A stretch of DNA of 8,912 nt from JAZNUH01 sp045592225 (GCA_045592225.1 JAZNUH010000149.1:1-8912), one strand, 5' to 3'. Counted from the stretch's first letter, positions 1 to 7,150 are shown. Notes: generated by a model from the letters alone, not told the origin. Program-made: numbers and translations.

Positions 1-22
1 AGGTGATAGAAAAGATGCACCT
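1..22 (+). terminator. possible terminator hairpin cut by the window edge
   Basis: AGGTG at 1-5 can pair with CACCT at 18-22, and a short T-rich run (TTGTTTTG) follows. This could be the end of an intrinsic terminator for a plus-strand gene to the left. The stem may continue outside the window, so its true length is unknown. Only five pairs and a 12-base loop are visible, so the call is weak. Confidence 0.25.
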
Positions 23-29
23 TGTTTTG

Positions 30-237
30 TCGATATGCAAACTCCGTTTGCTCGATATTTTTGCTTCCGCAAAATCGATATGTTTTTCGCTTTGCTCAAA
101 ACTCGATATGATATAAATCTCGTTGCCGAAAGGCAACATATCGAGTGCAAAGCACATATCGAGTCATTTATGACATATCGAAAATCTCACAAGAGATTTA
201 TATCGACGAATTCATCTTCGATGAAATCATTATATCA
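30..237. repeat. alternating heptamer/hairpin array (unrecognised element)
   Basis: The heptamer TCGATAT occurs at 30-36, 52-58, 75-81 and 103-109. Its exact complement ATATCGA occurs at 138-144, 156-162, 175-181 and 200-206. Almost every interval is filled by a small inverted repeat, each with a different stem: GCAAAC/GTTTGC (37-51), TTTTGC/GCAAAA (59-74), GTTTT/AAAAC (82-102, imperfect inside), GTTGCC/GGCAAC with a GAAA loop (122-137), GTGC/GCAC (145-155), GTCA/TGAC (163-174), AAATCTC/GAGATTT (182-199). After the last heptamer comes TTCATC/GATGAA (211-225). In addition, 110-121 is perfectly complementary to 193-204, so a 12-base-pair stem could enclose the middle hairpins. The heptamer reverses direction halfway, making two opposed half-arrays. 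Degenerate copies fade out towards 237. I do not recognise a named family. No protein-coding signal is convincing here. Confidence 0.8.
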
Positions 238-267
238 CAATATATATCTTTTATCAATATTATTTAC

Positions 268-296
268 AAAAAGCAACGACAGTTGCCTGCCGTTGC
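268..296 (-). terminator. intrinsic terminator of the nfn-hyd operon
   Basis: Read on the minus strand, GCAACGGCAG pairs with CTGTCGTTGC across a GCAA tetraloop (GNRA class). This gives a ten-pair stem with one G-U wobble, followed at once by TTTTTG. The wobble would be an A-C mismatch on the plus strand, and the T-run is on the minus strand, so it serves the minus-strand operon. It begins 9 bases after the stop codon of the last gene. Confidence 0.85.
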
Positions 297-305
297 CCTG
301 TTTGT

Positions 306-554
306 TTATTCTGCCAAAGGCAATATCTTTTCCTTAAAGAATGCCTTTGCATTATCAGGAGAAATTCTTTCCTTTTCACCGTTAATTGTAACCGCCACGC
401 CCTCAGCCGAGCACTGCTTCATACAAAATGATGCCTTAAAATCAATTTTATCGTGCAGCTCGTACTTTTCAATCATGTGCTGAAAGGTTGCAACTACGTT
501 GTGTGCACCACTTATATGGCACGCACTACCAATACATACGCTCAGTTCAATCAT
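306..554 (-). CDS. small thioredoxin-fold [2Fe-2S] ferredoxin
   Basis: This 82-residue protein consists almost entirely of one [2Fe-2S] domain of the NuoE/HydC thioredoxin-like type. The four expected ligands are visible as Cys7-x4-Cys12 and Cys44-x3-Cys48, the same spacing as in HydC and in the N-terminus of HydB in this operon. It has no signal peptide or membrane segment and is probably cytoplasmic. It starts only 3 bases after the hydA stop. Its ribosome binding site (GGAGGA, about 8 bases before the ATG) lies inside the last codons of hydA, so translation is probably coupled. As last gene of the operon it is probably an extra electron carrier or accessory subunit for the hydrogenase, but this is inference. 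Such single-domain proteins are usually annotated only as (2Fe-2S) ferredoxin domain proteins. Confidence 0.88.
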   Translation of the reverse strand: MIELSVCIGSACHISGAHNVVATFQHMIEKYELHDKIDFKASFCMKQCSAEGVAVTINGEKERISPDNAKAFFKEKILPLAE

Positions 555-557
555 ATT

Positions 558-2255
558 TTATTCCTCCGCTTTTCCTGTATAATCTACGTGTAAAAGCTTG
601 TGGACTTTTCCTTTGATGATGTCGCTGTACAGATTTTTCATAATGGGGTTTTCTTCTGCACGGCGTATACTTAACAGTCTGTCCGACTTGTAAAGTCCTG
701 CACTTCTTGCTTCCTTGTCGCTTGCCATTCCGAAGGGCTGACCGCCACCGTTAATACAACCGCCGGGGCATGCCATAACTTCAACAAAGTCAATCTTTTC
801 ACCGTTATTTATGCGTTTTATAACCTTTTCAGCATTTGCAAGACCGCTTACAACAACTATGCGGAGTGAGTTTTCACCGTACTGAAGGTCAAATTCCTTA
901 ATACCCTCCATACCACGCTGACCGCAGTTTGCAACTGTTAAAAGTGCCGCACGGGATTTGTTTGATGCCACACGGCGAAGTACCGCCTCTGTAACACCGC
1001 CTGTTACACCAAAGATAACACCGGCACCCGATACTGTACCAAAGGGCATATCAACTGCTTCAGGCTCAAGTGTGTCAAACATAACACCCGCTTCTTTTAT
1101 CATAGAGATAAGCTCCTGTGTTGTGATAACCACATCAACATTGGGCTCACCGTCCATTTTAAATTCATCTCTTGCCGCTTCAAACTTTTTAGCGGTACAG
1201 GGCATAACTGCAACGTGGAACATTCTGCGCTCTGCCACCTTGGACTGGTCCTTGAGAATGGATGCCATCATCTGCATAGGTGAACGGCAGGTAGAAATGT
1301 TCTGTAAAAGCTCGGGATGCTTTTTCTCGGCATACTGTATCCATCCGGGACAGCAGGATGTGATAAGGGGAATGTTTTCGCCCTCTTCAAGTCTGTGGAG
1401 GAATTCTTCGCTTTCCTCTAAAACTGTAAGGTCAGCACCCAGTGATGTGTCGTATATTTCGTCAAATCCCATACGGTGAAGCGCTGCAACAATCTTGCCC
1501 ATAACATCTTCGCCGTCTTTAACACCAAGCTCTTTGCCAAGTGCCACACGAACTGCGGGAGCCACCTGAACCGTTGTTTTAATTTCGGGGTTGCTTATTG
1601 CCTTCCAAACGGGAGCGATGTTGTTTTTAACAACAATAGCACCTGTGGGACAAACGGCTATACACTGTCCGCAGCCTACGCAGGGTGTTTCTGCCAGAGG
1701 CTTGCCAAATGCTGTGCTTATTGTCATATTGGAGCCGCGGTATGCAAAGTCAATAGCACCCACGTTCTGAATTTCGTTACACATTCTTACACAGTCACCG
1801 CAGAGAATACATTTGCCTGCATCTCTTGTAATGCAAACAGAGGATGTATCGTCATCTACTGTGGATTTTGCGTGATTGGGGAAACGCACCCCTGTAATGT
1901 TAAAGCGCATTGCCAAATCCTGCAGCTTACACTTTGCGTTGTTTTCACAGGTTGTACAGTCACGGCAGTGGTTTGCAAGAAGCAGCTCTAAAATGTTCTT
2001 GCGGTATCTGCGCAGTCTTTCTGTGTTTGTTTTAATTTCCATTCCCGCCTTGGGGGGTGTGGAGCAGGCTGCATCAAGTCCGCCCCATTTGTTTTCTACC
2101 ATACACATACGGCATGCACCGTAAACCGAAAGCTCGGAATGGTAGCAGAATGTAGGCATTTTAACGCCTGTTTTGTTTATAAGCTCAAGGAGATTTTTCT
2201 CCCCTTCAATGGCAACGGGGATTCCGTCTATAATTACATAATCTTTTGAATCCAT
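558..2255 (-). CDS. hydA: electron-bifurcating [FeFe]-hydrogenase catalytic subunit HydA
   Basis: This is the H2-forming or H2-oxidising subunit, 565 residues, cytoplasmic, working with HydB and HydC. The N-terminal plant-type [2Fe-2S] domain has Cys37, Cys48, Cys51 and Cys64. A NuoG-like His-Cys [4Fe-4S] site follows (His96, Cys100, Cys103, Cys109). Two ferredoxin [4Fe-4S] clusters come next: Cys149/152/155/159 and Cys192/195/198/202. The H-cluster domain runs from about residue 225 to the end and holds all three signatures: TSCCPGW (299-305; Cys301 the expected proton relay, Cys302 a ligand), MPCTAKKFE (351-359; Cys353) and MACPGGC (494-500; Cys496 and Cys500). The domain order fits the multimeric bifurcating (A3-type) hydrogenases. 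It lacks the extra C-terminal [2Fe-2S] domain known from Thermotoga HydA. The start is supported by AAGGAGG 8 bases upstream, inside the last codons of hydB. No key residue is missing. The H-cluster needs the maturases HydE, HydF and HydG, which are not in this window. Confidence 0.96.
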   Translation of the reverse strand: MDSKDYVIIDGIPVAIEGEKNLLELINKTGVKMPTFCYHSELSVYGACRMCMVENKWGGLDAACSTPPKAGMEIKTNTERLRRYRKNILELLLANHCRDCTTCENNAKCKLQDLAMRFNITGVRFPNHAKSTVDDDTSSVCITRDAGKCILCGDCVRMCNEIQNVGAIDFAYRGSNMTISTAFGKPLAETPCVGCGQCIAVCPTGAIVVKNNIAPVWKAISNPEIKTTVQVAPAVRVALGKELGVKDGEDVMGKIVAALHRMGFDEIYDTSLGADLTVLEESEEFLHRLEEGENIPLITSCCPGWIQYAEKKHPELLQNISTCRSPMQMMASILKDQSKVAERRMFHVAVMPCTAKKFEAARDEFKMDGEPNVDVVITTQELISMIKEAGVMFDTLEPEAVDMPFGTVSGAGVIFGVTGGVTEAVLRRVASNKSRAALLTVANCGQRGMEGIKEFDLQYGENSLRIVVVSGLANAEKVIKRINNGEKIDFVEVMACPGGCINGGGQPFGMASDKEARSAGLYKSDRLLSIRRAEENPIMKNLYSDIIKGKVHKLLHVDYTGKAEE

Positions 2256-2258
2256 CTC

Positions 2259-4133
2259 TTAAACCTCCTTTATAGCCTTGAATGCACATGCACTTATACA
2301 GCTGCCGCACTTGATACACTTTGACTGGTCAATCTTAAAGGGTTCTTTAATCTTGCCTTCAATAGCGTTAACGGGACACTGACGTGCACACTTTGAACAA
2401 CCCTTACAAAGCTCGGGGTCAATTACTATCTGCTTAAGCTTCTGACAAGCACCTGCAGGACAACGTTTTTCGTAAATATGTGCCTCGTACTCGTCGCGGA
2501 AGTTTTTAATTGTGCTTACAACAGGAGAGGGCGCGCTCTTACCAAGACCGCAAAGAGCAGTTGCCGAAATTGTGTCGGCAAGCTCGAGGAGAAGCTCAAT
2601 ATCTCCGTCCTCACCTTCGCCTGCAACAATGCGTTCCAGTATGCCAAGCATACGCTTTGTACCTTCACGGCAGGGAACACATTTACCGCAGGATTCGTTC
2701 TGTGTAAAGTTCATAAAGAATCTTGCAACCTCTACCATACAGGTATTGGAATCCATTACAACCAGACCGCCCGAGCCAATCATAGCGCCAACCTTTTTAA
2801 GTGTGTCAAAGTCAAGGGGCAAATCGAGATGCTCTTTTGTAAGACAGGCACCCGAGGGTCCACCAATCTGTACCGCCTTAAATTCGCCATCGCCACGCAT
2901 ACCGCCTCCGATGTCAAATATAATCTTGCGCAGGGTAGTTCCCATAGGAACCTCGATAAGACCTGTGTTTGCAATGTTACCGGTCAGGGCAAATGCCTTT
3001 GTGCCTGCACTTGTTTCTGTTCCTATTCCCAGATACCAGTCAGCACCCTTTGTTATAATCTGTGCAACGTTTGCATAGGTTTCTACGTTATTTAAAACTG
3101 TGGGCTTGTCAAAAAGACCGTGTTCAACAGTTCTGGGCGGCTTAACTCTGGGGAAGCCGCGCTTACCCTCAATAGATGCTGTCAGCGCACTGCCTTCACC
3201 GCATACAAATGCACCCGCACCACGGCTGATGTGCATGTGGAATGAGAACTCTGTTCCCAGTATATTGTCACCTAAAAGTCCAAGCTCTTCAGCCTGTCTT
3301 ATAGCTGTTCTCAGTCTGTCAACTGCGAGGGGGTACTCTGCACGAACATATATGTAACCTTCGTCAGCTCCGCAGGCTACACCGGCAATCATCATACCTT
3401 CAAGCATTCTGTGGGGGTCACCCTCCATAATACTTCTGTCCATGAATGCACCGGGGTCACCCTCGTCACCGTTACATACAACAAACTTTTTCTTTTCCTT
3501 CTGGCGTTTTACCTGTTCCCACTTTCTGCCTGCGGGGAAGCCGCCGCCGCCTCTGCCACGGAGACCAGATTTACTTACTTCGTTTATAATATCATCGGCT
3601 GTCATATCAAAAAGTGCTTTTTCAAAAGCCTCGTAACCGCCAATGGCAATGTATTCGCGGATGGAATCAGCATCTATTTTACCGCAGTGCTCAAGTACAA
3701 CTCGTGTCTGCTGATTGTAGAAGGGGATGTCCTCCTGCTTTGCATATACTTTTCCGTCCTTTTTGTATGCAAGGCGTTCCACAAGCTCACTCTTTAAAAC
3801 TGTCTTTTCAACAATTTCTTCGCAATCTTCAATTTTAACCTTAGTGTAAAGCCAACCCTGGGGGTCTATACGGAGCAGGGGGCCCATTTCACAAAAGCCG
3901 TGGCAACCGCTCTTTTTAAGTCCTACAGATTCGTCGTGGGGGTCAACCTGCAGCTCTACCGCTACATTTACTCCCTTTTCATTTAACAGCTCGCGCAATC
4001 TGTCATAAATTTTAAGTGAGCCGCCGGCTACACAGCCTGTACCTGCACAAACAATAATTTTTTCTGTCTGCATGTCATAGGCTTTTTTCACTTCCAGGCG
4101 GAGCGCCGCTAATTCTTCTCTGTTTTTAAGCAT
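2259..4133 (-). CDS. hydB: electron-bifurcating [FeFe]-hydrogenase subunit HydB (NuoF-like, FMN/NADH)
   Basis: HydB is the flavin- and NAD(H)-binding subunit of HydABC and the likely bifurcation site. Numbering is from the ATG at 4133 (624 residues). A thioredoxin-like [2Fe-2S] domain comes first (Cys29, Cys34, Cys77, Cys81). The NuoF-like core has the glycine-rich GRGGGGFPAGRKWE loop near 193-206, NGDEGDPGAFMDRS near 221-234, GAFVCGEGSAL near 307-317 and an SLBB-like region near 380-430. The NuoF [4Fe-4S] site is ESCGKCVPC (Cys482, Cys485, Cys488) with Cys528. Two C-terminal ferredoxin clusters follow (Cys576/579/582/586 and Cys606/609/612/616). A TTG two codons upstream (4139) is also in frame, but AAGGAGGAG ends only one base before it and 7 bases before the ATG, so the ATG is preferred. 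With that start the gene overlaps hydC by 8 bases (ATGCTTAA). Its last codons carry the hydA ribosome binding site. Confidence 0.95.
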   Translation of the reverse strand: MLKNREELAALRLEVKKAYDMQTEKIIVCAGTGCVAGGSLKIYDRLRELLNEKGVNVAVELQVDPHDESVGLKKSGCHGFCEMGPLLRIDPQGWLYTKVKIEDCEEIVEKTVLKSELVERLAYKKDGKVYAKQEDIPFYNQQTRVVLEHCGKIDADSIREYIAIGGYEAFEKALFDMTADDIINEVSKSGLRGRGGGGFPAGRKWEQVKRQKEKKKFVVCNGDEGDPGAFMDRSIMEGDPHRMLEGMMIAGVACGADEGYIYVRAEYPLAVDRLRTAIRQAEELGLLGDNILGTEFSFHMHISRGAGAFVCGEGSALTASIEGKRGFPRVKPPRTVEHGLFDKPTVLNNVETYANVAQIITKGADWYLGIGTETSAGTKAFALTGNIANTGLIEVPMGTTLRKIIFDIGGGMRGDGEFKAVQIGGPSGACLTKEHLDLPLDFDTLKKVGAMIGSGGLVVMDSNTCMVEVARFFMNFTQNESCGKCVPCREGTKRMLGILERIVAGEGEDGDIELLLELADTISATALCGLGKSAPSPVVSTIKNFRDEYEAHIYEKRCPAGACQKLKQIVIDPELCKGCSKCARQCPVNAIEGKIKEPFKIDQSKCIKCGSCISACAFKAIKEV

Positions 4134-4611
4134 TTGCAATCTCCTCCTTAAGTGTTTTTAAAAGCTCGGAAGCCTTGTCGGGTGTCATTGCCGAGTGAAC
4201 AACATCGTTTACTGTCAGTACCGGTGCAAGACCGCAGGCACCCAGGCAGGAAACCGTTTCAACTGTAAAGTTTAAATCGTCTGTTGTCTTTTTGGATTCG
4301 GAAAGACCCAGCTCGGAACGCAGGCGCTCTAAAATGGGAATGGATTTACGAACGTGACAGGCTGTTCCGTCACAAATCTTAATAACATATTTGCCCTTGG
4401 GCTCAAGTGAAAAGTTTTCATAGAATGTAGCAACGCTGAAAATACGTGCTTCACTCATATTAAGCTGCTCTGCAAGGTAGGGAAATACCTCGCGGGGCAG
4501 ATAGTGATAATGCTCCTGCACATCCTGCAGTATTGCAATAATTGACTGCTTGTTTCTGCCGTAGCCGTCAATTATTTTGTCAACAACCGAAAAATCAAAC
4601 TGATTGTCCAT
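4126..4611 (-). CDS. hydC: electron-bifurcating [FeFe]-hydrogenase subunit HydC (NuoE-like)
   Basis: HydC is the small [2Fe-2S] subunit of HydABC, homologous to NuoE of complex I, and passes electrons to or from HydB. It has 161 residues, a normal length for the family. A helical N-terminal region (about 1-70, with the NuoE-like LPREVFPYLAEQL and FYENFSLEPKGKY stretches) precedes the thioredoxin-fold cluster domain. The ligands are Cys80-x4-Cys85 and Cys122-x3-Cys126. It begins 15 bases after the nfnB stop, with AAAGGAG about 7 bases ahead of the ATG. This is the largest gap in the operon, so it is the natural seam between the nfn and hyd halves. No separate promoter is evident there. Confidence 0.95.
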   Translation of the reverse strand: MDNQFDFSVVDKIIDGYGRNKQSIIAILQDVQEHYHYLPREVFPYLAEQLNMSEARIFSVATFYENFSLEPKGKYVIKICDGTACHVRKSIPILERLRSELGLSESKKTTDDLNFTVETVSCLGACGLAPVLTVNDVVHSAMTPDKASELLKTLKEEIANA

Positions 4612-4626
4612 TCTTTTTCTCCTTTG

Positions 4627-6036
4627 TTATTTATTCATTAGATATTCATCTATTGCCTTTGCCGCTACTTTACCTGCACCCATTGCAGAAATAACTGTTG
4701 CCGCACCTGTAACCGCGTCACCGCCGGCATATACACCCTCTTTGGAGGTAAGACCCTCCTCGTTAACAATTATTCCGCCTCGGGAGTTTACCGAAAGTCC
4801 CTCGGTGGTGTCCTTTATAAGGGGGTTGGGTGATGTGCCTATTGACATTATAACCGTGTCAACATCCAGCACATATTCCGAACCGGGCACCGCTACGGGA
4901 CGGCGTCTGCCCTTTTCGTCAGGCTCGCCAAGCTCCATTTTTATTACCTTCATGCCTGTTACAAAGCCGTTTCTCGGGTCTCTTGCATCGTCGGGATTGT
5001 TAAAGCCGAGAATTTCCACAGGGTTGCGCAGCAGCTGGAAGTCAATTCCTTCCTCCTGTGCGTGTTCAACCTCTTCACGTCTTGCAGGTAATTCGTCCAT
5101 GGAACGACGGTATACTATATAAACCTTTTCAGCACCCAGACGGAGAGCCGTTCTCGCCGCATCCATCGCAACGTTACCGCCGCCCACAACAGCAACCTTG
5201 CCGCCCTTCATAATGGGGGTTGTGCTGTCCTCTCTGTATGCCTTCATAAGATTACTTCTTGTTAAAAACTCGTTAGCCGAGTAAACACCCTTGAGTGATT
5301 CACCGGGAATGTTCATAAAGTTGGGCAGTCCTGCACCCGAGCCGATGAACACCGCTTCAAAGCCCATATCAAAAAGCTCGTCAACTGTAAGTGTTTTGCC
5401 GATAACTACGTTGGGTTCAACCGAAACGCCAAGCGCCTTTAAGGTGTCAACCTCCTTGGCAACTATTGCCTTTGGCAGACGGAACTCGGGAATACCGTAA
5501 ACCAACACGCCGCCGGCTGTGTGGAAGGCTTCGTAAACTGTAACGTCATAACCCTTTTTGGCAAGGTCACCCGCACAGGTAAGTCCCGAGGGGCCCGAGC
5601 CTACAACTGCAACCTTGTGTCCGTTTGACTGTGGCTTTTCAGGTTTTTCTGTTGCATTCTGGTTGTGGTAGTCGGCAACAAAGCGTTCAAGTCTGCCGAT
5701 TCCCACAGGTTCAAATTTAATACCCAGAGTACATTTGCTTTCGCACTGTGTTTCCTGGGGACAAACACGTCCGCAAACTGCGGGCAGTGAAGATGATTTT
5801 GTAATTTCCTTGTATGCACCCTCAAAGTCCTTGTTTTTAATAAGGGTGATAAAGTCAGGAATGTTTATATTTACGGGACAGCCTGCAACACAGGGCTGAT
5901 TTTTACAGTTTAAGCATCTTTCTGCCTCACTTACCGCCATTTCCTCGGTGTAACCCAGAGCAACCTCGGAAAAGTTGCGGGCTCTCACCTCGGGCGCCTG
6001 TGTGGGCATTTCGTGCTTTTTAGGATTTATAGCCAT
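4627..6036 (-). CDS. nfnB: NADH-dependent reduced ferredoxin:NADP+ oxidoreductase, large subunit (NfnB / GltD-like)
   Basis: This 469-residue FAD and iron-sulfur flavoprotein belongs to the glutamate synthase small-subunit-like family. Next to an NfnA gene it is best read as the NADPH- and ferredoxin-side subunit of the NfnAB transhydrogenase. Two N-terminal [4Fe-4S] motifs are visible: Cys41, 44, 49, 53 and Cys88, 92, 98, 102. The FAD site VAVVGSGPSG is at 142-151. The second Rossmann motif VAVVGGGNVAMDAAR is at 281-295, followed by YRRSMDELPARR (309-320), whose arginines suit NADPH. The C-terminal FAD motif YAGGDAVTGAATV is near 436-448. The start codon lies one base after the nfnA stop, with AAGGGGG about 9 bases upstream overlapping the end of nfnA. 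Automatic annotation often calls this gltA or glutamate synthase, but no large glutamate synthase subunit is present, which argues against that role. Confidence 0.92.
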   Translation of the reverse strand: MAINPKKHEMPTQAPEVRARNFSEVALGYTEEMAVSEAERCLNCKNQPCVAGCPVNINIPDFITLIKNKDFEGAYKEITKSSSLPAVCGRVCPQETQCESKCTLGIKFEPVGIGRLERFVADYHNQNATEKPEKPQSNGHKVAVVGSGPSGLTCAGDLAKKGYDVTVYEAFHTAGGVLVYGIPEFRLPKAIVAKEVDTLKALGVSVEPNVVIGKTLTVDELFDMGFEAVFIGSGAGLPNFMNIPGESLKGVYSANEFLTRSNLMKAYREDSTTPIMKGGKVAVVGGGNVAMDAARTALRLGAEKVYIVYRRSMDELPARREEVEHAQEEGIDFQLLRNPVEILGFNNPDDARDPRNGFVTGMKVIKMELGEPDEKGRRRPVAVPGSEYVLDVDTVIMSIGTSPNPLIKDTTEGLSVNSRGGIIVNEEGLTSKEGVYAGGDAVTGAATVISAMGAGKVAAKAIDEYLMNK

Positions 6037-6037
6037 T

Positions 6038-6889
6038 TTATTTTACCCCCTTAAACAGATTACAGCTTTTCTCGTATGCGTGGCGCTCAAAGTCAGCATA
6101 CATTCTGCCTCTTGACATTGCTTCGTCAAAATCTATTTCGTAGGCATTGAATTCAGGTCCGTCAACGCAGGCAAACTTTGTTATCTTTTCACCGTCGCGG
6201 TTTAAGGTAAGTCTGCAACCGCCGCACATGCCTGTTCCGTCAATCATAATGGGGTTCATAGACGCTGTTACAGGCACGCCGAAGGGCTTTGCCGTAAGTG
6301 TTACAAACTTCATCATAATAAGGGGACCTATTGTGATTATCATATCAAACTGCTCGCCCGCTTCAAGCATTTCTTTAAGCGGTACTGTTACGTTGCCGTG
6401 ACGTCCGTAGGAGCCGTCATCGGTCATAAGAATCATTTTGTCCGAGCAAGCCTTGAATTCATCTTCCAATATAACAAGGTTTTTGTCACGGAAGCCTACA
6501 ATGCTTGTAACCTCCGCACCAAGACGGTGAAATTCCTGTGCAACAGGCATTGCAATGGCACAGCCAACGCCGCCGCCAACGATACACACCTTTTTAATAC
6601 CCTCGGTATGTGTAGCTCTGCCCAAAGGACCTACAAAGTCCTGTATATACTCACCGCTTTGTTTATTGTTAAGTGCGGCTGTTGTGCCGCCCACAATCTG
6701 GAATATTATTTTAACTGTTCCCTCCTCGGGGTTTGTTCCCGCAACAGTCAGGGGAATGCGTTCTCCCTCCTCATCAACGCGGAGAATTATAAACTGTCCC
6801 GGCTTTGCTTTTGCCGCAACCAGGGGTGCTTCAATCTCCATTTGTGTAACGGTTGGATTAAGCTCTTTTTTATGCACGATTTTGTACAT
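6038..6889 (-). CDS. nfnA: NADH-dependent reduced ferredoxin:NADP+ oxidoreductase, small subunit (NfnA)
   Basis: This 283-residue ferredoxin-reductase-like subunit has FAD, NAD(H) and [2Fe-2S] sites. FAD contact is shown by RIPLTVAG (44-51). The nucleotide loop is VCIVGGGVGCAIAMP (101-115). The C-terminal [2Fe-2S] site is DGTGMCGGC (217-225) with Cys241; Asp217 may be the fourth ligand, since one Asp plus three Cys is the arrangement reported for NfnA structures. It binds NADH and carries the bifurcating flavin in the NfnAB pair. Homologues are also labelled sulfide dehydrogenase or dihydroorotate-dehydrogenase-like electron transfer protein; the adjacent nfnB makes Nfn the better reading. 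It is the first gene of the operon. The ribosome binding site is weak (AGAAAG/GAAGTGG), unlike the later genes, and the ATG is the first plausible start after the Rex-like operator. Confidence 0.93.
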   Translation of the reverse strand: MYKIVHKKELNPTVTQMEIEAPLVAAKAKPGQFIILRVDEEGERIPLTVAGTNPEEGTVKIIFQIVGGTTAALNNKQSGEYIQDFVGPLGRATHTEGIKKVCIVGGGVGCAIAMPVAQEFHRLGAEVTSIVGFRDKNLVILEDEFKACSDKMILMTDDGSYGRHGNVTVPLKEMLEAGEQFDMIITIGPLIMMKFVTLTAKPFGVPVTASMNPIMIDGTGMCGGCRLTLNRDGEKITKFACVDGPEFNAYEIDFDEAMSRGRMYADFERHAYEKSCNLFKGVK

Positions 6890-6907
6890 AGCACGTCCAC
6901 TTCTTTC

Positions 6908-6925
6908 TCGTTAATTTTTTATCAA
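6908..6925 (-). promoter_or_regulatory. Rex-like operator between nfnA promoter and start codon
   Basis: The minus strand reads TTGATAAAAAATTAACGA. Against the clostridial Rex pattern TTGTTAANNNNTTAACAA, 12 of 14 specified positions match and the half-sites are correctly spaced. It lies about 15-32 bases after the predicted transcription start, where a bound repressor would block the polymerase. Rex senses NADH/NAD+ and is known to control hydrogenase and fermentation genes in Clostridia. The match is direct; binding is inferred, and the AT-rich background adds some chance of coincidence. Confidence 0.6.
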
Positions 6926-6946
6926 AACTTCTAAACATACATAGAT

Positions 6947-6975
6947 AGTATACCACATAATTATTACCTTGTAAA
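6947..6975 (-). promoter_or_regulatory. promoter of the nfnAB-hydCBA operon
   Basis: On the minus strand a -35 box TTTACA (6970-6975) is followed by exactly 17 bases and a -10 box TATACT (6947-6952). TG stands one base ahead of the -10, forming an extended -10. The predicted start is near 6940, giving a leader of about 50 bases before the nfnA ATG. This fits a housekeeping sigma factor promoter. Confidence 0.75.
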
Positions 6976-6992
6976 TAGATTTAGGTAAGAAA

Positions 6993-7010
6993 ATGATATT
7001 TTTTTAACAA
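6993..7010 (-). promoter_or_regulatory. second, weaker Rex-like site upstream of the -35 box
   Basis: The minus strand reads TTGTTAAAAAAATATCAT, a perfect left half-site and a partial right half-site, 11 of 14 specified positions of the Rex pattern. Its centre is 85 bases from the centre of the better site at 6908-6925, close to eight helical turns, and the two flank the promoter. A looped or cooperative arrangement is possible but inferred. Confidence 0.3.
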
Positions 7011-7150
7011 GGGATGTAAAAAAGGTTCAGACCGCAAAAAGGCAATAAAAACACAAAACACAGGTGGTTTACAACTCGCAAAAAAATTATCTTATTTTGT
7101 TGAAAAATCTCATTCCATTCAATTTTTCTTTATTTCAGCGCCTTTTTGCT

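Noticed and set aside
30..206. CRISPR array
   Set aside because: The repeated unit is only 7 bases, changes orientation halfway, and the intervals are self-complementary and of uneven length (11-28 bases). No cas genes are present.
35..483. Two overlapping plus-strand reading frames (35-337 and 145-483)
   Set aside because: They run through the hairpin array, the operon terminator and antisense to the small ferredoxin gene. They show no ribosome binding site or domain, and composition is explained by the repeats.
958..3838. Several long plus-strand frames opposite hydA and hydB
   Set aside because: They are antisense shadows of genes with complete, motif-rich products, and many are low-complexity Cys/Ser/Pro-rich translations.
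4627..6036. Assimilatory glutamate synthase (GltD) assignment
   Set aside because: No GltB large subunit is present, while an NfnA gene lies one base away and hydrogenase genes follow, so NfnB is the better call.
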